From assembly GCA_026417975.1 (NCBI GenBank), contig JAOACD010000015.1:100868-164867 (forward strand): 64,000 nt of DNA, given 5' to 3'. Below are positions 45,106 to 55,124 of this stretch, piece after piece (within the stretch, counting starts at the first letter, position 1; the number at the start of each line of letters is the position of its first letter). Source of the stretch: Melioribacter sp. GTDB lineage: Bacteria; Bacteroidota; Ignavibacteria; Ignavibacteriales; Melioribacteraceae. The notes under the pieces were generated by a model. The model worked only from the letters and a program-made list of their open reading frames with translations, did no database searches and was not told the origin of the DNA. A program made the position numbers and the translations under genes.

Positions 45106-46080
45106 ATGAAAATTCTTGTTACTGGTGGAGCTGGATATATAGGCTCTCATTTTGTTAAACTTCTTTTGGAATATGGTTATCAACCTGTTGTGATTGATAA
45201 TTTATTAAGAGGGCACAAGGAAGCAGTCCCTAATGATGTCCCTTTTGAAAAAGTTGATTTGCTTGATTACAAAGAATTATTGAATATTATTAGAAAATAT
45301 AGCCCTGAAGCAATTGTTCATTTTGCTGCATTAGCATACGTTGGGGAATCAGTTGAAAAACCACAACTTTATTATTTGAATAATGTTGTTGGTAGTTATA
45401 ATTTGATTAGTGCAGCAATAGAAGCTAAGATAGATAAATTTGTTTTTTCTTCAACTTGTTCTATTTATGGAAATCCTATTATGATTCCAATTTCAGAAAG
45501 TGAACCATCTAAACCAATAAATCCATATGCAAATACAAAATTAATGATTGAAACAATGTTAAAAGATTTTGAATCGGCTTATGGATTGAATTTTGTTGCA
45601 CTTAGATATTTTAATGCAGCAGGAGCTCACTTTAGCGGTGAAATTGGAGAGAGCCATAATCCAGAAACTCATTTAATACCTTTAGTTCTTTATACAGCTT
45701 TAGGTAAGAGAGAAAAATTGTTTGTTTATGGAAATGATTATGATACTAAAGATGGAACATGTATTAGAGATTACATTCATGTTGTAGATTTAGTTGATGC
45801 GCATTTAAAAGCCATTAGATATTTAGAAGAGAGGAAGCCTTCATCAATTATTAACCTTGGTACAGGTGTTGGTAATTCTGTCCTTGAAATAATTACAAAA
45901 GCAGAACAAATAACCCAAAGAAAAATCCCATACGAAATTGTTGGAAGAAGAGCCGGAGATCCAGCTATTCTTGTTGCAGATAATAAAAAAGCAAAAGAAG
46001 TTTTAGGTTGGGAGCCTAAGTATTCGATTGAAGATATATTAGAATCTGCATGGAAATGGCATAAGAATCAAAAATATTAA
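45106..46080 (+). CDS. galE: UDP-glucose 4-epimerase
   Basis: Interconverts UDP-glucose and UDP-galactose for surface polysaccharide or galactose use. This extended SDR of 324 residues has the NAD motif GGAGYIGSHFVKLLLE (7-22), FAALAYVGESV, the catalytic serine in FSSTCSIYG, and Tyr-x3-Lys in NPYANTKLMIETM. LRYFNAAGAH and DGTCIRDYIHV are typical of GalE. It starts a plus-strand run galE-rfbC-ugd of nucleotide-sugar genes, with 9 bases to rfbC. The 269 bases upstream form a divergent spacer with an isolated TATTTTTG (45076-45083) but no well-spaced -33 element. Confidence 0.94.
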   Translation: MKILVTGGAGYIGSHFVKLLLEYGYQPVVIDNLLRGHKEAVPNDVPFEKVDLLDYKELLNIIRKYSPEAIVHFAALAYVGESVEKPQLYYLNNVVGSYNLISAAIEAKIDKFVFSSTCSIYGNPIMIPISESEPSKPINPYANTKLMIETMLKDFESAYGLNFVALRYFNAAGAHFSGEIGESHNPETHLIPLVLYTALGKREKLFVYGNDYDTKDGTCIRDYIHVVDLVDAHLKAIRYLEERKPSSIINLGTGVGNSVLEIITKAEQITQRKIPYEIVGRRAGDPAILVADNKKAKEVLGWEPKYSIEDILESAWKWHKNQKY

Positions 46081-46089
46081 GAGGGTAAT

Positions 46090-46647
46090 TTGGTAGTAGA
46101 AAAAACTTTCATTGAAGGTCTGCTGCTTATTAAACCTGAAATTTACTATGATGAAAGAGGATATTTCTTTGAATCATACAATCAAAAAAAATATAATGAA
46201 TTAGGGATTAACTTTAATTTTGTTCAAGATAATATTTCTAAATCGAAAAAAGGAACAATTAGAGGGTTACATTATCAAGTTGGTGAGTATGCACAAGGGA
46301 AATTGTGTTATGTGTTAAAAGGTAAAGTTTTGGATGTAGCAGTAGATATTCGGTTTGGCTCTCCTACTTTTGGTAAGTATTTTTCCTGTGAGCTTAGTGA
46401 TGAAAATAAAATTCAATTGTGGATTCCTCCTGGTTTTGCACACGGTTTTTCAGTATTATCTGAAGAAGCAATTTTTTGTTATAAATGCACTTCTTTATAT
46501 AACAAACAATATGAAAGAGGTATTTTATTTAATGACCCAATTTTAAAAATTGATTGGAAGGTAGAAAATCCAATTGTTTCAACTAAGGATTTGTCTGCAA
46601 AACCTTTTCAAGAAATCGAAAAAGATTTTTTATATGATAAAGCTTAA
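46090..46647 (+). CDS. rfbC: dTDP-4-dehydrorhamnose 3,5-epimerase
   Basis: Cupin-type epimerase of 185 residues acting third in dTDP-L-rhamnose synthesis. Family landmarks are YDERGYFFESYNQKKY, GTIRGLHYQ with the catalytic His, and PPGFAHGFSVLSEEAIFCYKCT with the active-site Tyr region. It starts at TTG behind GAGGGTAA, 9 bases after galE. The partner reductase rfbD is 3.5 kb further on; rfbA and rfbB are not in the window. Confidence 0.95.
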   Translation: MVVEKTFIEGLLLIKPEIYYDERGYFFESYNQKKYNELGINFNFVQDNISKSKKGTIRGLHYQVGEYAQGKLCYVLKGKVLDVAVDIRFGSPTFGKYFSCELSDENKIQLWIPPGFAHGFSVLSEEAIFCYKCTSLYNKQYERGILFNDPILKIDWKVENPIVSTKDLSAKPFQEIEKDFLYDKA

Positions 46648-46729
46648 TTAGCTTAAGCAGGTTTAATAAAGAAAAATCTATTTTGTTATTATATTGTTTA
46701 TATCAATAAACTAAAAAAAGAGGAAATAA

Positions 46730-48058
46730 ATGGAATTAGCAGTAATTGGAACAGGTTATGTTGGTTTAGTAAGTGGCACATGTTTTGCCGAAATGGGAAA
46801 TAAAGTAATTTGTGTTGATAATGATAAAGAAAAGCTAAGAAAGTTAAATAATAAAATTGTTCCTATTTATGAACCTGGATTAGAAGTGTTATTTCATCGT
46901 AACATTGAAAAACAAAGGTTAATCTTTACTGATGATCTTAAAAAAGCCGTTATTGAATCTGAAATTATTTTTTTATGTCTTCCTACTCCACAAGATGAAG
47001 ATGGCTCTGCAGATTTAAAATATGTTTTTACAGTAGCAGAAGAAATAGGAAAAATATTGCAAGAATCTAATACGGATGATTTTAAGATTATTGTAAATAA
47101 AAGTACTGTTCCAGTTGGTACGTCAAAATCAGTAACTCAAATTTTGGAGAAGTATGGTATAGAAAATTTTGAAGTTGCATCTAATCCAGAATTTTTACGA
47201 GAAGGTTTCGCAGTAGAAGATTTTATGAAACCAGATAGAATTGTTATTGGAGCAAGAAGTAAAAGAGCTTTTGAAAAATTGCGTGCATTATACGAGCCAT
47301 TTGTTAGGCAGGGCAATCCAATTTTTGAAATGGATCCAGAGAGTGCAGAAGTAACAAAGTATGCAGCAAATTCTTATTTAGCAATGCGTATTACATTTAT
47401 GAATGAAATAGCTAACTTTTGTGAAGTTGTAGGTGCTAATGTAGACATGGTCCGAAAAGCAATGGGAGCAGATACAAGAATTGGTAAAAGATTTTTATTC
47501 CCAGGAATAGGATATGGAGGCTCATGTTTCCCTAAAGATGTTAAAGCATTAATTAAAACTTCAGAAGAATTTGGTTCACCAATAAAAATTCTAAAAGTTG
47601 TTGATGAAGTAAATAATTCTCAAAAACTCATACTTGTTAAAAAAATTATTAATCATTTTAATAATGATATAAAAGGTAAAATATTTGCAGTGTGGGGTTT
47701 AGCATTTAAACCAAATACTGATGATATGAGAGAAGCTCCATCAATAGTAATAATTAACAAATTAACAGAATTAGGATCAAAAGTTAGAGCTTATGACCCA
47801 GCAGCATTGGAAAATGCAAAACGTTATTTTAAGGATTCGATTGAGTATTTTAACGAACCTTATGAACCTTTAAAAGAAGCAGATGCTCTTTTAGTATTAA
47901 CAGAATGGAATGAATTTCGTAATCCTGATTTTGATGAAATCGCAAAACTTCTTAAGTCAAAATTAATTTTTGATGGAAGAAATATTTATGATATTAATAA
48001 AATGCAAGAACTAGGATTTGTATATTACAGCATAGGTAGAAAGAAAGTTGGTATTTAG
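46730..48058 (+). CDS. ugd: UDP-glucose 6-dehydrogenase
   Basis: Four-electron oxidation of UDP-glucose to UDP-glucuronate, precursor of acidic surface sugars. It is a 442-residue protein with NAD motif GTGYVGLVSGTCFAEMG (7-23), NKSTVPVGTS, SNPEFLREGFAVEDFMKPDRIVIG, and the catalytic cysteine in GIGYGGSCFPKDVKAL (about 258-273). The C-terminal FKPNTDDMREAPS binds UDP. It follows rfbC after 82 bases and has a GAGGAAATAA ribosome site. It converges on bshA with a 6-base gap. Confidence 0.96.
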   Translation: MELAVIGTGYVGLVSGTCFAEMGNKVICVDNDKEKLRKLNNKIVPIYEPGLEVLFHRNIEKQRLIFTDDLKKAVIESEIIFLCLPTPQDEDGSADLKYVFTVAEEIGKILQESNTDDFKIIVNKSTVPVGTSKSVTQILEKYGIENFEVASNPEFLREGFAVEDFMKPDRIVIGARSKRAFEKLRALYEPFVRQGNPIFEMDPESAEVTKYAANSYLAMRITFMNEIANFCEVVGANVDMVRKAMGADTRIGKRFLFPGIGYGGSCFPKDVKALIKTSEEFGSPIKILKVVDEVNNSQKLILVKKIINHFNNDIKGKIFAVWGLAFKPNTDDMREAPSIVIINKLTELGSKVRAYDPAALENAKRYFKDSIEYFNEPYEPLKEADALLVLTEWNEFRNPDFDEIAKLLKSKLIFDGRNIYDINKMQELGFVYYSIGRKKVGI

Positions 48059-48064
48059 TAAAAA

Positions 48065-49192
48065 CTAATTATTTAATATTTTCTGATAGTATTCAATATA
48101 TTTTGGCACAATTAAATTCTTATCAAAATATTTTACTGCACGTTCACGCGAGTTTTTTGAAAATATTGCATACTTTTTTTCATTAGTTAAAAGCTCTATG
48201 ACATATTTTGCCATACGGTCTATATCCCCAATTTCAGCAATATAACCTGTTTCATTATGTATTATTAATTCAGGTAGACCGCCCACGGAAGTGCTTACTA
48301 CCGGAATACCACAAGCCATCGCTTCTAATGCCGATAAACCGAAACTTTCTGATTGAGAAGGCATTAAAAAAATGTCAGCCGCATTTAGTATTTCTGGTAA
48401 TGCGTCCTGCTTACCTAAAAATATAACATCTTTTTGTAAATCTAATTCTCTTGCTAACCTTTCGCATTCAGACCTATCGGGACCATCTCCTACAAGCACT
48501 AATTTTGCAGGTATTTCTTTTTTAACTTTTTGAAGTATTCTTATTGTATCAGGTACTCTTTTAACAACTCTAAAGTTTGATGTATGTATTAGGACTTTTT
48601 CTCCGTGTATGGCAATTTTTTCTCTAAATGGTTTTTCCTGAAATGGTCTATATTTTTCTATATCTATGAAGTTGTATATGACTTCTATTTCTTTGTTAGT
48701 ATTAAAATTTGTAAGAGTTTTTTCCTTTAAAAATCTTGAAACAGCAGTTACTCCATCACTTTCTTCAATACTAAATTTTACTAAAGGCATAAAAGATGGT
48801 TCCAAGCCCATTAAAGTAATGTCAGTTCCATGAAGAGTTGTAATAAATTTTATATCCTTACCTGCTTTTTTTCTTATTTGTTTAGCAAGCCATGCACTTA
48901 CAGCGTGAGGAATAGCATAATGTACGTGAATTAAATCTAATTTTTCGTATTCTATTACTTCCACCATTTTACTTGTTAATGACAGAGCATAAAGTGAATG
49001 TTCAAAAAGAGGATAACTAGCCATTTCTACTTCATGAAAATAAACATTCTCTACAAAATGTGTTAATCTGTGAGGTATTGCATAGCTTATAAAATGAACT
49101 TGGTAACCTCTTGATGCTAATGCTAATCCAAGTTCTGTTGCAACAACTCCACTTCCTCCATATGTTGGATAACATGTTATTCCTATTTTCAT
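48065..49192 (-). CDS. bshA: N-acetyl-alpha-D-glucosaminyl L-malate synthase (bacillithiol biosynthesis)
   Basis: GT4-family glycosyltransferase that joins GlcNAc from UDP-GlcNAc to L-malate, the first step to bacillithiol, a low-molecular-weight thiol. The 375 residues open with the BshA hallmark MKIGITCYPTYGGSGVVATELG, then HVHYAIPHAVSAWLAKQ, TTLHGTDITLMG, and the GT4 E-x7-E element in SQSESFGLSALEAMACGIPVVSTS. Bacillithiol synthesis is known in Firmicutes and in Bacteroidota and relatives. The downstream enzymes BshB and BshC are not in this window. Confidence 0.94.
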   Translation of the reverse strand: MKIGITCYPTYGGSGVVATELGLALASRGYQVHFISYAIPHRLTHFVENVYFHEVEMASYPLFEHSLYALSLTSKMVEVIEYEKLDLIHVHYAIPHAVSAWLAKQIRKKAGKDIKFITTLHGTDITLMGLEPSFMPLVKFSIEESDGVTAVSRFLKEKTLTNFNTNKEIEVIYNFIDIEKYRPFQEKPFREKIAIHGEKVLIHTSNFRVVKRVPDTIRILQKVKKEIPAKLVLVGDGPDRSECERLARELDLQKDVIFLGKQDALPEILNAADIFLMPSQSESFGLSALEAMACGIPVVSTSVGGLPELIIHNETGYIAEIGDIDRMAKYVIELLTNEKKYAIFSKNSRERAVKYFDKNLIVPKYIEYYQKILNN

Positions 49193-49267
49193 ATTACTTA
49201 TACCTTTTTGTTCTTTATTGCTATTTTTGGGTATAACAGAAATATTATTTTATTTGGTTCATAAAAT

Positions 49268-50122
49268 ATGAATATTTTATTAATTGGTCATTCAATTGTA
49301 GACCATATTGAAAAAAATGGAGACCAGATTACCAAAGCAGGTGGAATTTTTTATTCTACTGTGGGAATGCTTTTAATAAAAAATAGAAACGACAAAATTT
49401 ATTTACTTACTGCGTTAAGTAAAAATAATTATTATTTATTTGAAAAAATATATTCTAAAGTTTGTCTTGATTATGTAACAGAAACAGATAATATGCCTGA
49501 AGTGTATCTTAAAGACTATCATGATAGAGAAAGAGATGAATTTTACAAAAATATTTCATCACCACTTTCTTTGGAGAAGATAGAAGACTTATCGAAATTC
49601 GATGGAATATTAATAAATATGATTACAGGTTTTGATATTACAATTGAGCAACTAAAATTTATCCGCAATAATTTTAATGGTAAAATTTATTTTGATGTTC
49701 ACACTCTTTCTCGTGGAATTGATCAAAATATGAAGAGAGAATTCAGACAAATTAAAGATATAGAAAATTGGCTTTCAAATATTGATATACTTCAATGTAA
49801 TCAAAATGAATTGATGACTATTTTTGATTACGATAATGAGAATGAAAGGATAAATAGAATTTTATCTTATAGTGCAAATATTCTTGTTTTAACAAAAGGG
49901 AGTAATGGTGCTGAGTTGTATTATAAGGAAAATAATAAAGTTAAGAATTATGTAGTTCCAGCAGAAAGAGTTGAAGTAAAAAATAGAATAGGATGTGGTG
50001 ACATTTTTGGGGCTGTATTCTTTTATTCATATCTTAGAAGTAAAAACTTGGTTGAATCTCTCAATGAAGCAAATAAATTTGCTTCGTTAGCAGTTTCGAA
50101 AAATATTTTGGATGAATTATAA
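49268..50122 (+). CDS. PfkB-family carbohydrate kinase
   Basis: A 284-residue ribokinase-fold kinase. MNILLIGHSIVDHIE and AGGIFYSTVGML give the PfkB N-terminal sugar site, ILVLTKGSNGAELYY the central strand, and RIGCGDIFGAVFFYSYL the C-terminal signature with the catalytic Asp; the usual GAGD reads GCGD here. It is short for a fructokinase and the substrate cannot be told from sequence. It is 12 bases ahead of rfbD, which suggests a role in sugar supply for the cell surface. A 2-keto-3-deoxygluconate kinase role cannot be excluded, since the uxu pathway in this window lacks one. Confidence 0.78.
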   Translation: MNILLIGHSIVDHIEKNGDQITKAGGIFYSTVGMLLIKNRNDKIYLLTALSKNNYYLFEKIYSKVCLDYVTETDNMPEVYLKDYHDRERDEFYKNISSPLSLEKIEDLSKFDGILINMITGFDITIEQLKFIRNNFNGKIYFDVHTLSRGIDQNMKREFRQIKDIENWLSNIDILQCNQNELMTIFDYDNENERINRILSYSANILVLTKGSNGAELYYKENNKVKNYVVPAERVEVKNRIGCGDIFGAVFFYSYLRSKNLVESLNEANKFASLAVSKNILDEL

Positions 50123-50134
50123 CTAATAAAAAAT

Positions 50135-51052
50135 ATGTTTGAAGGTAATTTAATAAGGACAAGGATATTAATAATAGGCTCAAATGGAATGTTAGGTCAA
50201 AGATTAACCGAATTTTTAAAAAATCGAAGAAACTCCTATGAATTATTATGTGCGTCGTTAGAGCCAAGTTCGTTTATACCTGATGTAGATTATAGACAAA
50301 TTGACATTACAAGAAAAAATAAGGTAAGGGAACTAATTCTAGATTTTTTCCCAGATTTTGTTATTAATGCTTCAGGCTATACTAATGTAGATAAAGCTGA
50401 AAGCGAAAGGGAATTAGCATGGAAGATTAATGTTAATGGAGTAGAGAATATTTCATTATATACTTGGACCGTAGATGCTCACCTAATACATATTTCAACA
50501 GATTATATCTTCGATGGTAAAAAAGGCCCTTACACAGAAACTGATAAGCCCTGTCCAATAAGTTATTATGGAAGAACAAAATTAGCTGCTGAAAATTCAA
50601 TTAGAACTAGTGGTGTAAGGTATACGATTTTAAGAACAAATGTATTATATGGTCCAGTAAAATTTGGAAAACTTGATTTTGTAAGATGGGTAATTAATTC
50701 AATAAAATCTGAGCAACAAATTAAGATTGTTACAGATCAATACAACAACCCTACTTTTATTGATGATCTTGTAAATGCTATTCATAAAATTATTCTTTAT
50801 AAAAAAGAAGGTATATATAATATTGGAGGTAGCGAAATTTTATCTCGCTATGATTTTAGCATTAGAATCGCAGATTTTTTTGGACTAGAAAAAAAATTTA
50901 TTAGCCCTGTTCTTACAAAGGAGTTAAAACAGCCTGCTCAGCGTCCATTAAAATCTGGTTTGATAATTCTTAAAGCAATGACTGAGCTTGATTTTAAACC
51001 TCATTCAATTGAAGATTCGTTCAAATTAATAAAAGATGAATTGAATTTGTGA
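50135..51052 (+). CDS. rfbD: dTDP-4-dehydrorhamnose reductase (RmlD-type SDR)
   Basis: Last step of dTDP-L-rhamnose synthesis. It is a 305-residue extended SDR with ILIIGSNGMLGQRLTEFL (11-28), NASGYTNVDKAESERELAWKINV, the catalytic HISTDYIFDG, and YYGRTKLAAE (Tyr-x3-Lys). PTFIDDLVNAI is typical of RmlD. The ATG chosen lacks a strong ribosome site and may be coupled to the kinase gene 12 bases upstream. Some RfbD-like reductases act on other dTDP-sugars. Confidence 0.87.
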   Translation: MFEGNLIRTRILIIGSNGMLGQRLTEFLKNRRNSYELLCASLEPSSFIPDVDYRQIDITRKNKVRELILDFFPDFVINASGYTNVDKAESERELAWKINVNGVENISLYTWTVDAHLIHISTDYIFDGKKGPYTETDKPCPISYYGRTKLAAENSIRTSGVRYTILRTNVLYGPVKFGKLDFVRWVINSIKSEQQIKIVTDQYNNPTFIDDLVNAIHKIILYKKEGIYNIGGSEILSRYDFSIRIADFFGLEKKFISPVLTKELKQPAQRPLKSGLIILKAMTELDFKPHSIEDSFKLIKDELNL

Positions 51053-51235
51053 TTTTTGAAATTGATGAGTTAATTACTTATTTGTTACTTAATGCCTATA
51101 TGAGTTTTTGATGATATAATTAAATAACTCTCCTTAAAAATTTTTCCTGGTAATATATAATTCATATTTAAGTATTATCTTTGCAAATCTGATTAAATAA
51201 ATTCATTTCTTAATTCTAATCAAAGGAGGTGGCAC

Positions 51236-52615
51236 ATGCTTAGCATGCTTATTAGCCCCGAAATAAAAGAATTAATAAAAAATAGACGATTTTTAGATTT
51301 GAAAGAAATTCTTGTTGATTGGGCACCTACAGATATTGCAGATTTAATTTTGCTTCTTAATGAAGATGAAAGAGTTTTGTTGTTTAGATTGTTGCCTAAA
51401 GAATTAGCAGCGGATGTTTTTGAATACTTGAATTATGATACTCAAATAGAACTAATTAGATCTATGAGCCATGAAAAAATATCTGAAATATTAAATGAAA
51501 TGTCTCCTGATGACCGCACAGCACTTTTTGAGGAAATGCCACCTAATGTAGTAAAACAAATGTTAAATTATCTTTCTAATGAAGAAAGAAAGATTGCACA
51601 ACAGCTATTGGGTTATCCCGAAAACAGTGTTGGCCGTTTAATGACTCCCGATTATATTGCAATAAAAGAGAATTGGACAGTACAAGAAACACTAAATTAT
51701 ATACGCAAATACGGAAAAGATAAAGAAACGCTTAACATTCTTTTTGTAGTAGATGATTATGGAAAATTGATTGATGATATTAGAATAAGAGAAATTCTTC
51801 TTTCAGAGCCAGAAACTAGAATAATTGAATTAATGGATGGAAATTTTGTTGCACTTAAAGTTAATGACGATCAAGAGTTTGCAGTTGAGTTATTTAAAAA
51901 ATATGATAGAGTGGCACTTCCAGTAACAGATAGTTCAGGTATTTTGGTAGGAATTGTTACAGTGGATGATGTATTAGATATTGCAGAAGAAGAAACAACC
52001 GAAGATATTCATAAAATAGCAGCAATTCAGGTTTTAGAAGAACCTTACCCACATACATCTATTTTTCAAATGATAAGAAAAAGAGCAGGTTGGCTTAGTA
52101 TTTTATTTATTAGTGAAATGTTTACGGCAACAGCTATGGGTTTTTTCGAACATGAAATTAGTAAGGCAGTAGTATTGGCATTATTCGTCCCCTTAATAAT
52201 TTCAAGTGGCGGAAATTCTGGTTCTCAGGCTTCGACTCTTATAATTCGCTCTCTTGCTTTGAATGAGCTTACACTTAAAGATTGGTTTTATGTTTTTAGA
52301 AGAGAAATAATAACAGGACTAATACTTGGAATTATTTTAGCAATTATAGGTTTTACAAGAATTTCAGTATGGCAATTTACAAGTCACGTCTATGGAGAAC
52401 ATTGGTTTTTAATTGGAATGACAGTCGCAGTAGCTTTGATTGGAGTTGTATGTTGGGGTAGTGTTATGGGTTCGATGTTACCTTTTATATTAAAGAAATT
52501 GGGTTTAGACCCAGCTACTTCTTCCGCTCCTTTCGTTGCTACTTTAGTGGATGTTACAGGAATAATAATTTATTTCTCAGTTGCAGAGTTTATTTTAAGA
52601 GGAACATTACTCTAA
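51236..52615 (+). CDS. mgtE: Magnesium transporter MgtE
   Basis: Mg2+-selective channel of 459 residues. The cytosolic N-domain (~1-130) contains the superhelical repeats (ELAADVFEYLNYDTQIEL, MSPDDRTALFEEMPP). Two CBS domains (~135-255; VGRLMTPDYIAIKENWTVQ and VDDVLDIAEEE) sense Mg2+ and gate the pore. Five membrane helices follow (~285-455), with the pore signature SSGGNSGSQASTLIIRSLAL. The ribosome site AAGGAGGTG (51223-51231) is complementary to the full 16S anti-Shine-Dalgarno, unusually strong for this window. It is monocistronic. No M-box-like leader is recognised in the 180 bases upstream. Confidence 0.96.
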   Translation: MLSMLISPEIKELIKNRRFLDLKEILVDWAPTDIADLILLLNEDERVLLFRLLPKELAADVFEYLNYDTQIELIRSMSHEKISEILNEMSPDDRTALFEEMPPNVVKQMLNYLSNEERKIAQQLLGYPENSVGRLMTPDYIAIKENWTVQETLNYIRKYGKDKETLNILFVVDDYGKLIDDIRIREILLSEPETRIIELMDGNFVALKVNDDQEFAVELFKKYDRVALPVTDSSGILVGIVTVDDVLDIAEEETTEDIHKIAAIQVLEEPYPHTSIFQMIRKRAGWLSILFISEMFTATAMGFFEHEISKAVVLALFVPLIISSGGNSGSQASTLIIRSLALNELTLKDWFYVFRREIITGLILGIILAIIGFTRISVWQFTSHVYGEHWFLIGMTVAVALIGVVCWGSVMGSMLPFILKKLGLDPATSSAPFVATLVDVTGIIIYFSVAEFILRGTLL

Positions 52616-52616
52616 A

Positions 52617-52892
52617 TTATTCAAGACTTTTTCTCCAGCTTCTCATCAAAAAACCTGTTATAATTAAAGCAATTCCAATAATTGCAACTTTTATATATGA
52701 TTCGGGGTAATAATAATAACCGCCAATTGCCACAGGTATATTCTGTAGTTCTGAAGTGGTAAATCCATCACCTCTTGCTATTTCGACTTTATATTGGAAA
52801 TGTAAAAGAGCATATGCGAGTGTTGCTCCACCTTGAACAAAACATACAATATCAACTAAAGCAAATATTATTGTAATCATTAATTTTTTCAC
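52617..52892 (-). CDS. Small membrane protein, function unknown
   Basis: A 91-residue protein with two hydrophobic segments (~4-30 MITIIFALVDIVCFVQGGATLAYALL, and ~66-82 VAIIGIALIITGFLM) separated by a hydrophilic loop with SELQNIPVAIGGYYYYPES. A GTG start with GGAGGTAAATAA directly upstream supports a real gene. It ends in a basic tail (MRSWRKSLE). It converges on mgtE with a one-base gap. No family is recognised. Confidence 0.7.
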   Translation of the reverse strand: MKKLMITIIFALVDIVCFVQGGATLAYALLHFQYKVEIARGDGFTTSELQNIPVAIGGYYYYPESYIKVAIIGIALIITGFLMRSWRKSLE

Positions 52893-53084
52893 TTATTTAC
52901 CTCCGCTTGAAAATTAAGTCAATATAAAATTACTGAATATATTTTTTATTTAATAATTTATAAGTGCATATATTTTAATGCTCCAAATGATAAAAAGAAA
53001 GGATTAAATAAATTCTATTACCTAAAAAACTAGTAAAATATTTTTTATATATTTGTTATTGCTAATAATTAAAGTGAGTGAATC

Positions 53085-55124
53085 TTGGCAAAAGAAAAGG
53101 TATTAGTTACATCTGCTCTACCTTATGCTAATGGTAATATTCACCTTGGTCATTTAAGTGGAGCTTATCTTCCTGCAGATATTTATGTAAGGTATAAAAG
53201 GCTTAAAGGAGATGATGTAATTTACATTTGTGGCTCAGATGAACATGGGGTTCCTATAACTATAACTGCAGATAAAGAAAAAGTTCATCCTAAAGTAATT
53301 ATTGATAGATATCACGAGCTAAACAAAAAAGCGTTTGAAAAATTTGGGATGAGTTTTGATATCTATTCAAGAACTAGCTTACCCATTCATCATAAAACAG
53401 CTCAAGAATTTTTTAAATGTTATTATGATAATGGATTACTCATAGAAAAAAAATCAATGCAATTTTATGATGAAAAGGTTAAAATGTTTTTGCCGGATAG
53501 ATATGTTGAAGGAACTTGTCCTCGTTGTGGTTATGAAGAAGCTAGAAGTGATGAATGCGAAAAATGTGGTTCGCTTTACGAGCCATCTGAATTAAAAAAT
53601 CCTAAAAGTAAAATTAGTGGTGAAACTCCTGTTCTTAAGGAAACTTCTCATTGGTATTTCCCTCTTGGTAAGTTTCAGGAACGGCTTCAAAAATATATTG
53701 ATGAGATGAATAAAAGATATGGTTGGAAAGAAAATGTTCTTCAATATTGTAAAGGTTGGTTTACAGATGGTTTGAGAGATAGAGCTGTTACAAGGGATTT
53801 AGATTGGGGTATAAAAGTTCCCTTGAATAATGCAGAAGGAAAAGTTTTATATGTCTGGTTCGAAGCTGTGCTTGGTTATATATCAGCTACTAAGGATTTA
53901 TCTGAAAAAAGAAACGACCCTGATTTGTGGAGAAGATATTGGCAAGATCCTAATACTAAATATATTGCCTTTATTGGAAAGGATAATGTTGTTTTTCATA
54001 CAATAATTTTCCCTGCAATGTTGATGGCTTGGAACGATTATAATGAGGATAAATATATTCTTCCGCAAAATGTGCCTGCAAATGAATTCTTAAATTTTGA
54101 GGGCAGAAAATTCTCTAAATCAAGAGGTTGGGGCATAGATGTAATTGATTTTCTTGAAATATTTCCTCCTGATCCATTAAGATATACACTTGCAGCAAAT
54201 TTACCAGAAAATAAAGATACAGATTTTTATTGGAAAGAATTTCAATCAAGAAATAATGGTGAACTTGCCGATATACTTGGAAATTTTATTAATAGAACTT
54301 TTGCATTTGCTTTCAAGCATTTTGAAGGTAAAGTGCCTAAGATTGGAACACTTGAAGATATTGATAAAGATATGATTGAACTTCTTGATTCCTATCCTGA
54401 AAAAGTTGGTAATTTACTCGAACGTTTTAGAATTAAAGATGCAGTTTTCGAAATGATGAACCTTGCTCGTGCAGCTAATAAATATTTTAATGACTCTGAA
54501 CCTTGGATTACAATAAAGCAAAACAAAGAAAAATGTGCTACTACAATAAATATTTGCTTAAATACTGTTTATACGCTGGCAGAAATTTTTGAGCCAGTTA
54601 TACCTTTTACATCAGAGAAGATATTTAAAATGCTTAATGCAAAAGAATGCAACTGGTCTGAATGTGGAAAGTTAAAACTAAAAGAAGAACATCAACTTAA
54701 TCCTCCAGAGATATTATTTACTAAAATAGAAGATAAAGTTATTGAAGAACAGATAAATAAACTTGGTGTTGTTGAGGAACAAACACAGCAAGATGAAGAA
54801 ATTTCAATAGAAGAATTCAAACGAGTGAAATTAAAAGTGGCAAAGATTATTAATGCGGAAAGAGTAAATAAGAGTGATAAACTTCTTAAACTCCAAATTC
54901 AATTAGATAATGAAGTTAGACAAGTAGTTGCCGGTATTGCTAAAAGTTATGAACCACATGAATTACTGGGTAAAAATGTTCTAATTGTTGCAAATTTGAA
55001 ACCTGCAAAAATTTTTGGCTTAGAATCAAAGGGAATGATTTTAGCATTAGATTCAGACGAAGAAGGTAAGGTTAAAATTATCGAAGTAGATAATTCAATA
55101 AAACCAGGTACTCTTGCGAAATGA
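53085..55124 (+). CDS. metG: Methionyl-tRNA synthetase
   Basis: Charges tRNA-Met. This class I synthetase of 679 residues is the MetG1 type with a C-terminal tRNA-binding domain. PYANGNIHLGHLSGAYLPADIY (14-35) holds the HIGH motif as HLGH. CPRCGYEEARSDECEKCG (~145-162) is the four-cysteine zinc knuckle. KFSKSRGWG (~345) is the KMSKS loop. Residues ~575-679 (EFKRVKLKVAKIINAERVNKSDKLL; ESKGMILA) form the EMAPII/Arc1p-like tRNA-binding domain. It starts at TTG with only a weak ribosome site. It is monocistronic. Confidence 0.98.
   Translation: MAKEKVLVTSALPYANGNIHLGHLSGAYLPADIYVRYKRLKGDDVIYICGSDEHGVPITITADKEKVHPKVIIDRYHELNKKAFEKFGMSFDIYSRTSLPIHHKTAQEFFKCYYDNGLLIEKKSMQFYDEKVKMFLPDRYVEGTCPRCGYEEARSDECEKCGSLYEPSELKNPKSKISGETPVLKETSHWYFPLGKFQERLQKYIDEMNKRYGWKENVLQYCKGWFTDGLRDRAVTRDLDWGIKVPLNNAEGKVLYVWFEAVLGYISATKDLSEKRNDPDLWRRYWQDPNTKYIAFIGKDNVVFHTIIFPAMLMAWNDYNEDKYILPQNVPANEFLNFEGRKFSKSRGWGIDVIDFLEIFPPDPLRYTLAANLPENKDTDFYWKEFQSRNNGELADILGNFINRTFAFAFKHFEGKVPKIGTLEDIDKDMIELLDSYPEKVGNLLERFRIKDAVFEMMNLARAANKYFNDSEPWITIKQNKEKCATTINICLNTVYTLAEIFEPVIPFTSEKIFKMLNAKECNWSECGKLKLKEEHQLNPPEILFTKIEDKVIEEQINKLGVVEEQTQQDEEISIEEFKRVKLKVAKIINAERVNKSDKLLKLQIQLDNEVRQVVAGIAKSYEPHELLGKNVLIVANLKPAKIFGLESKGMILALDSDEEGKVKIIEVDNSIKPGTLAK

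Noticed and set aside
51053..51235. Possible Mg2+ riboswitch or promoter before mgtE
   Set aside because: Only an isolated TATCTTTG is present without a -33 box, and the spacer shows no recognisable M-box stems.
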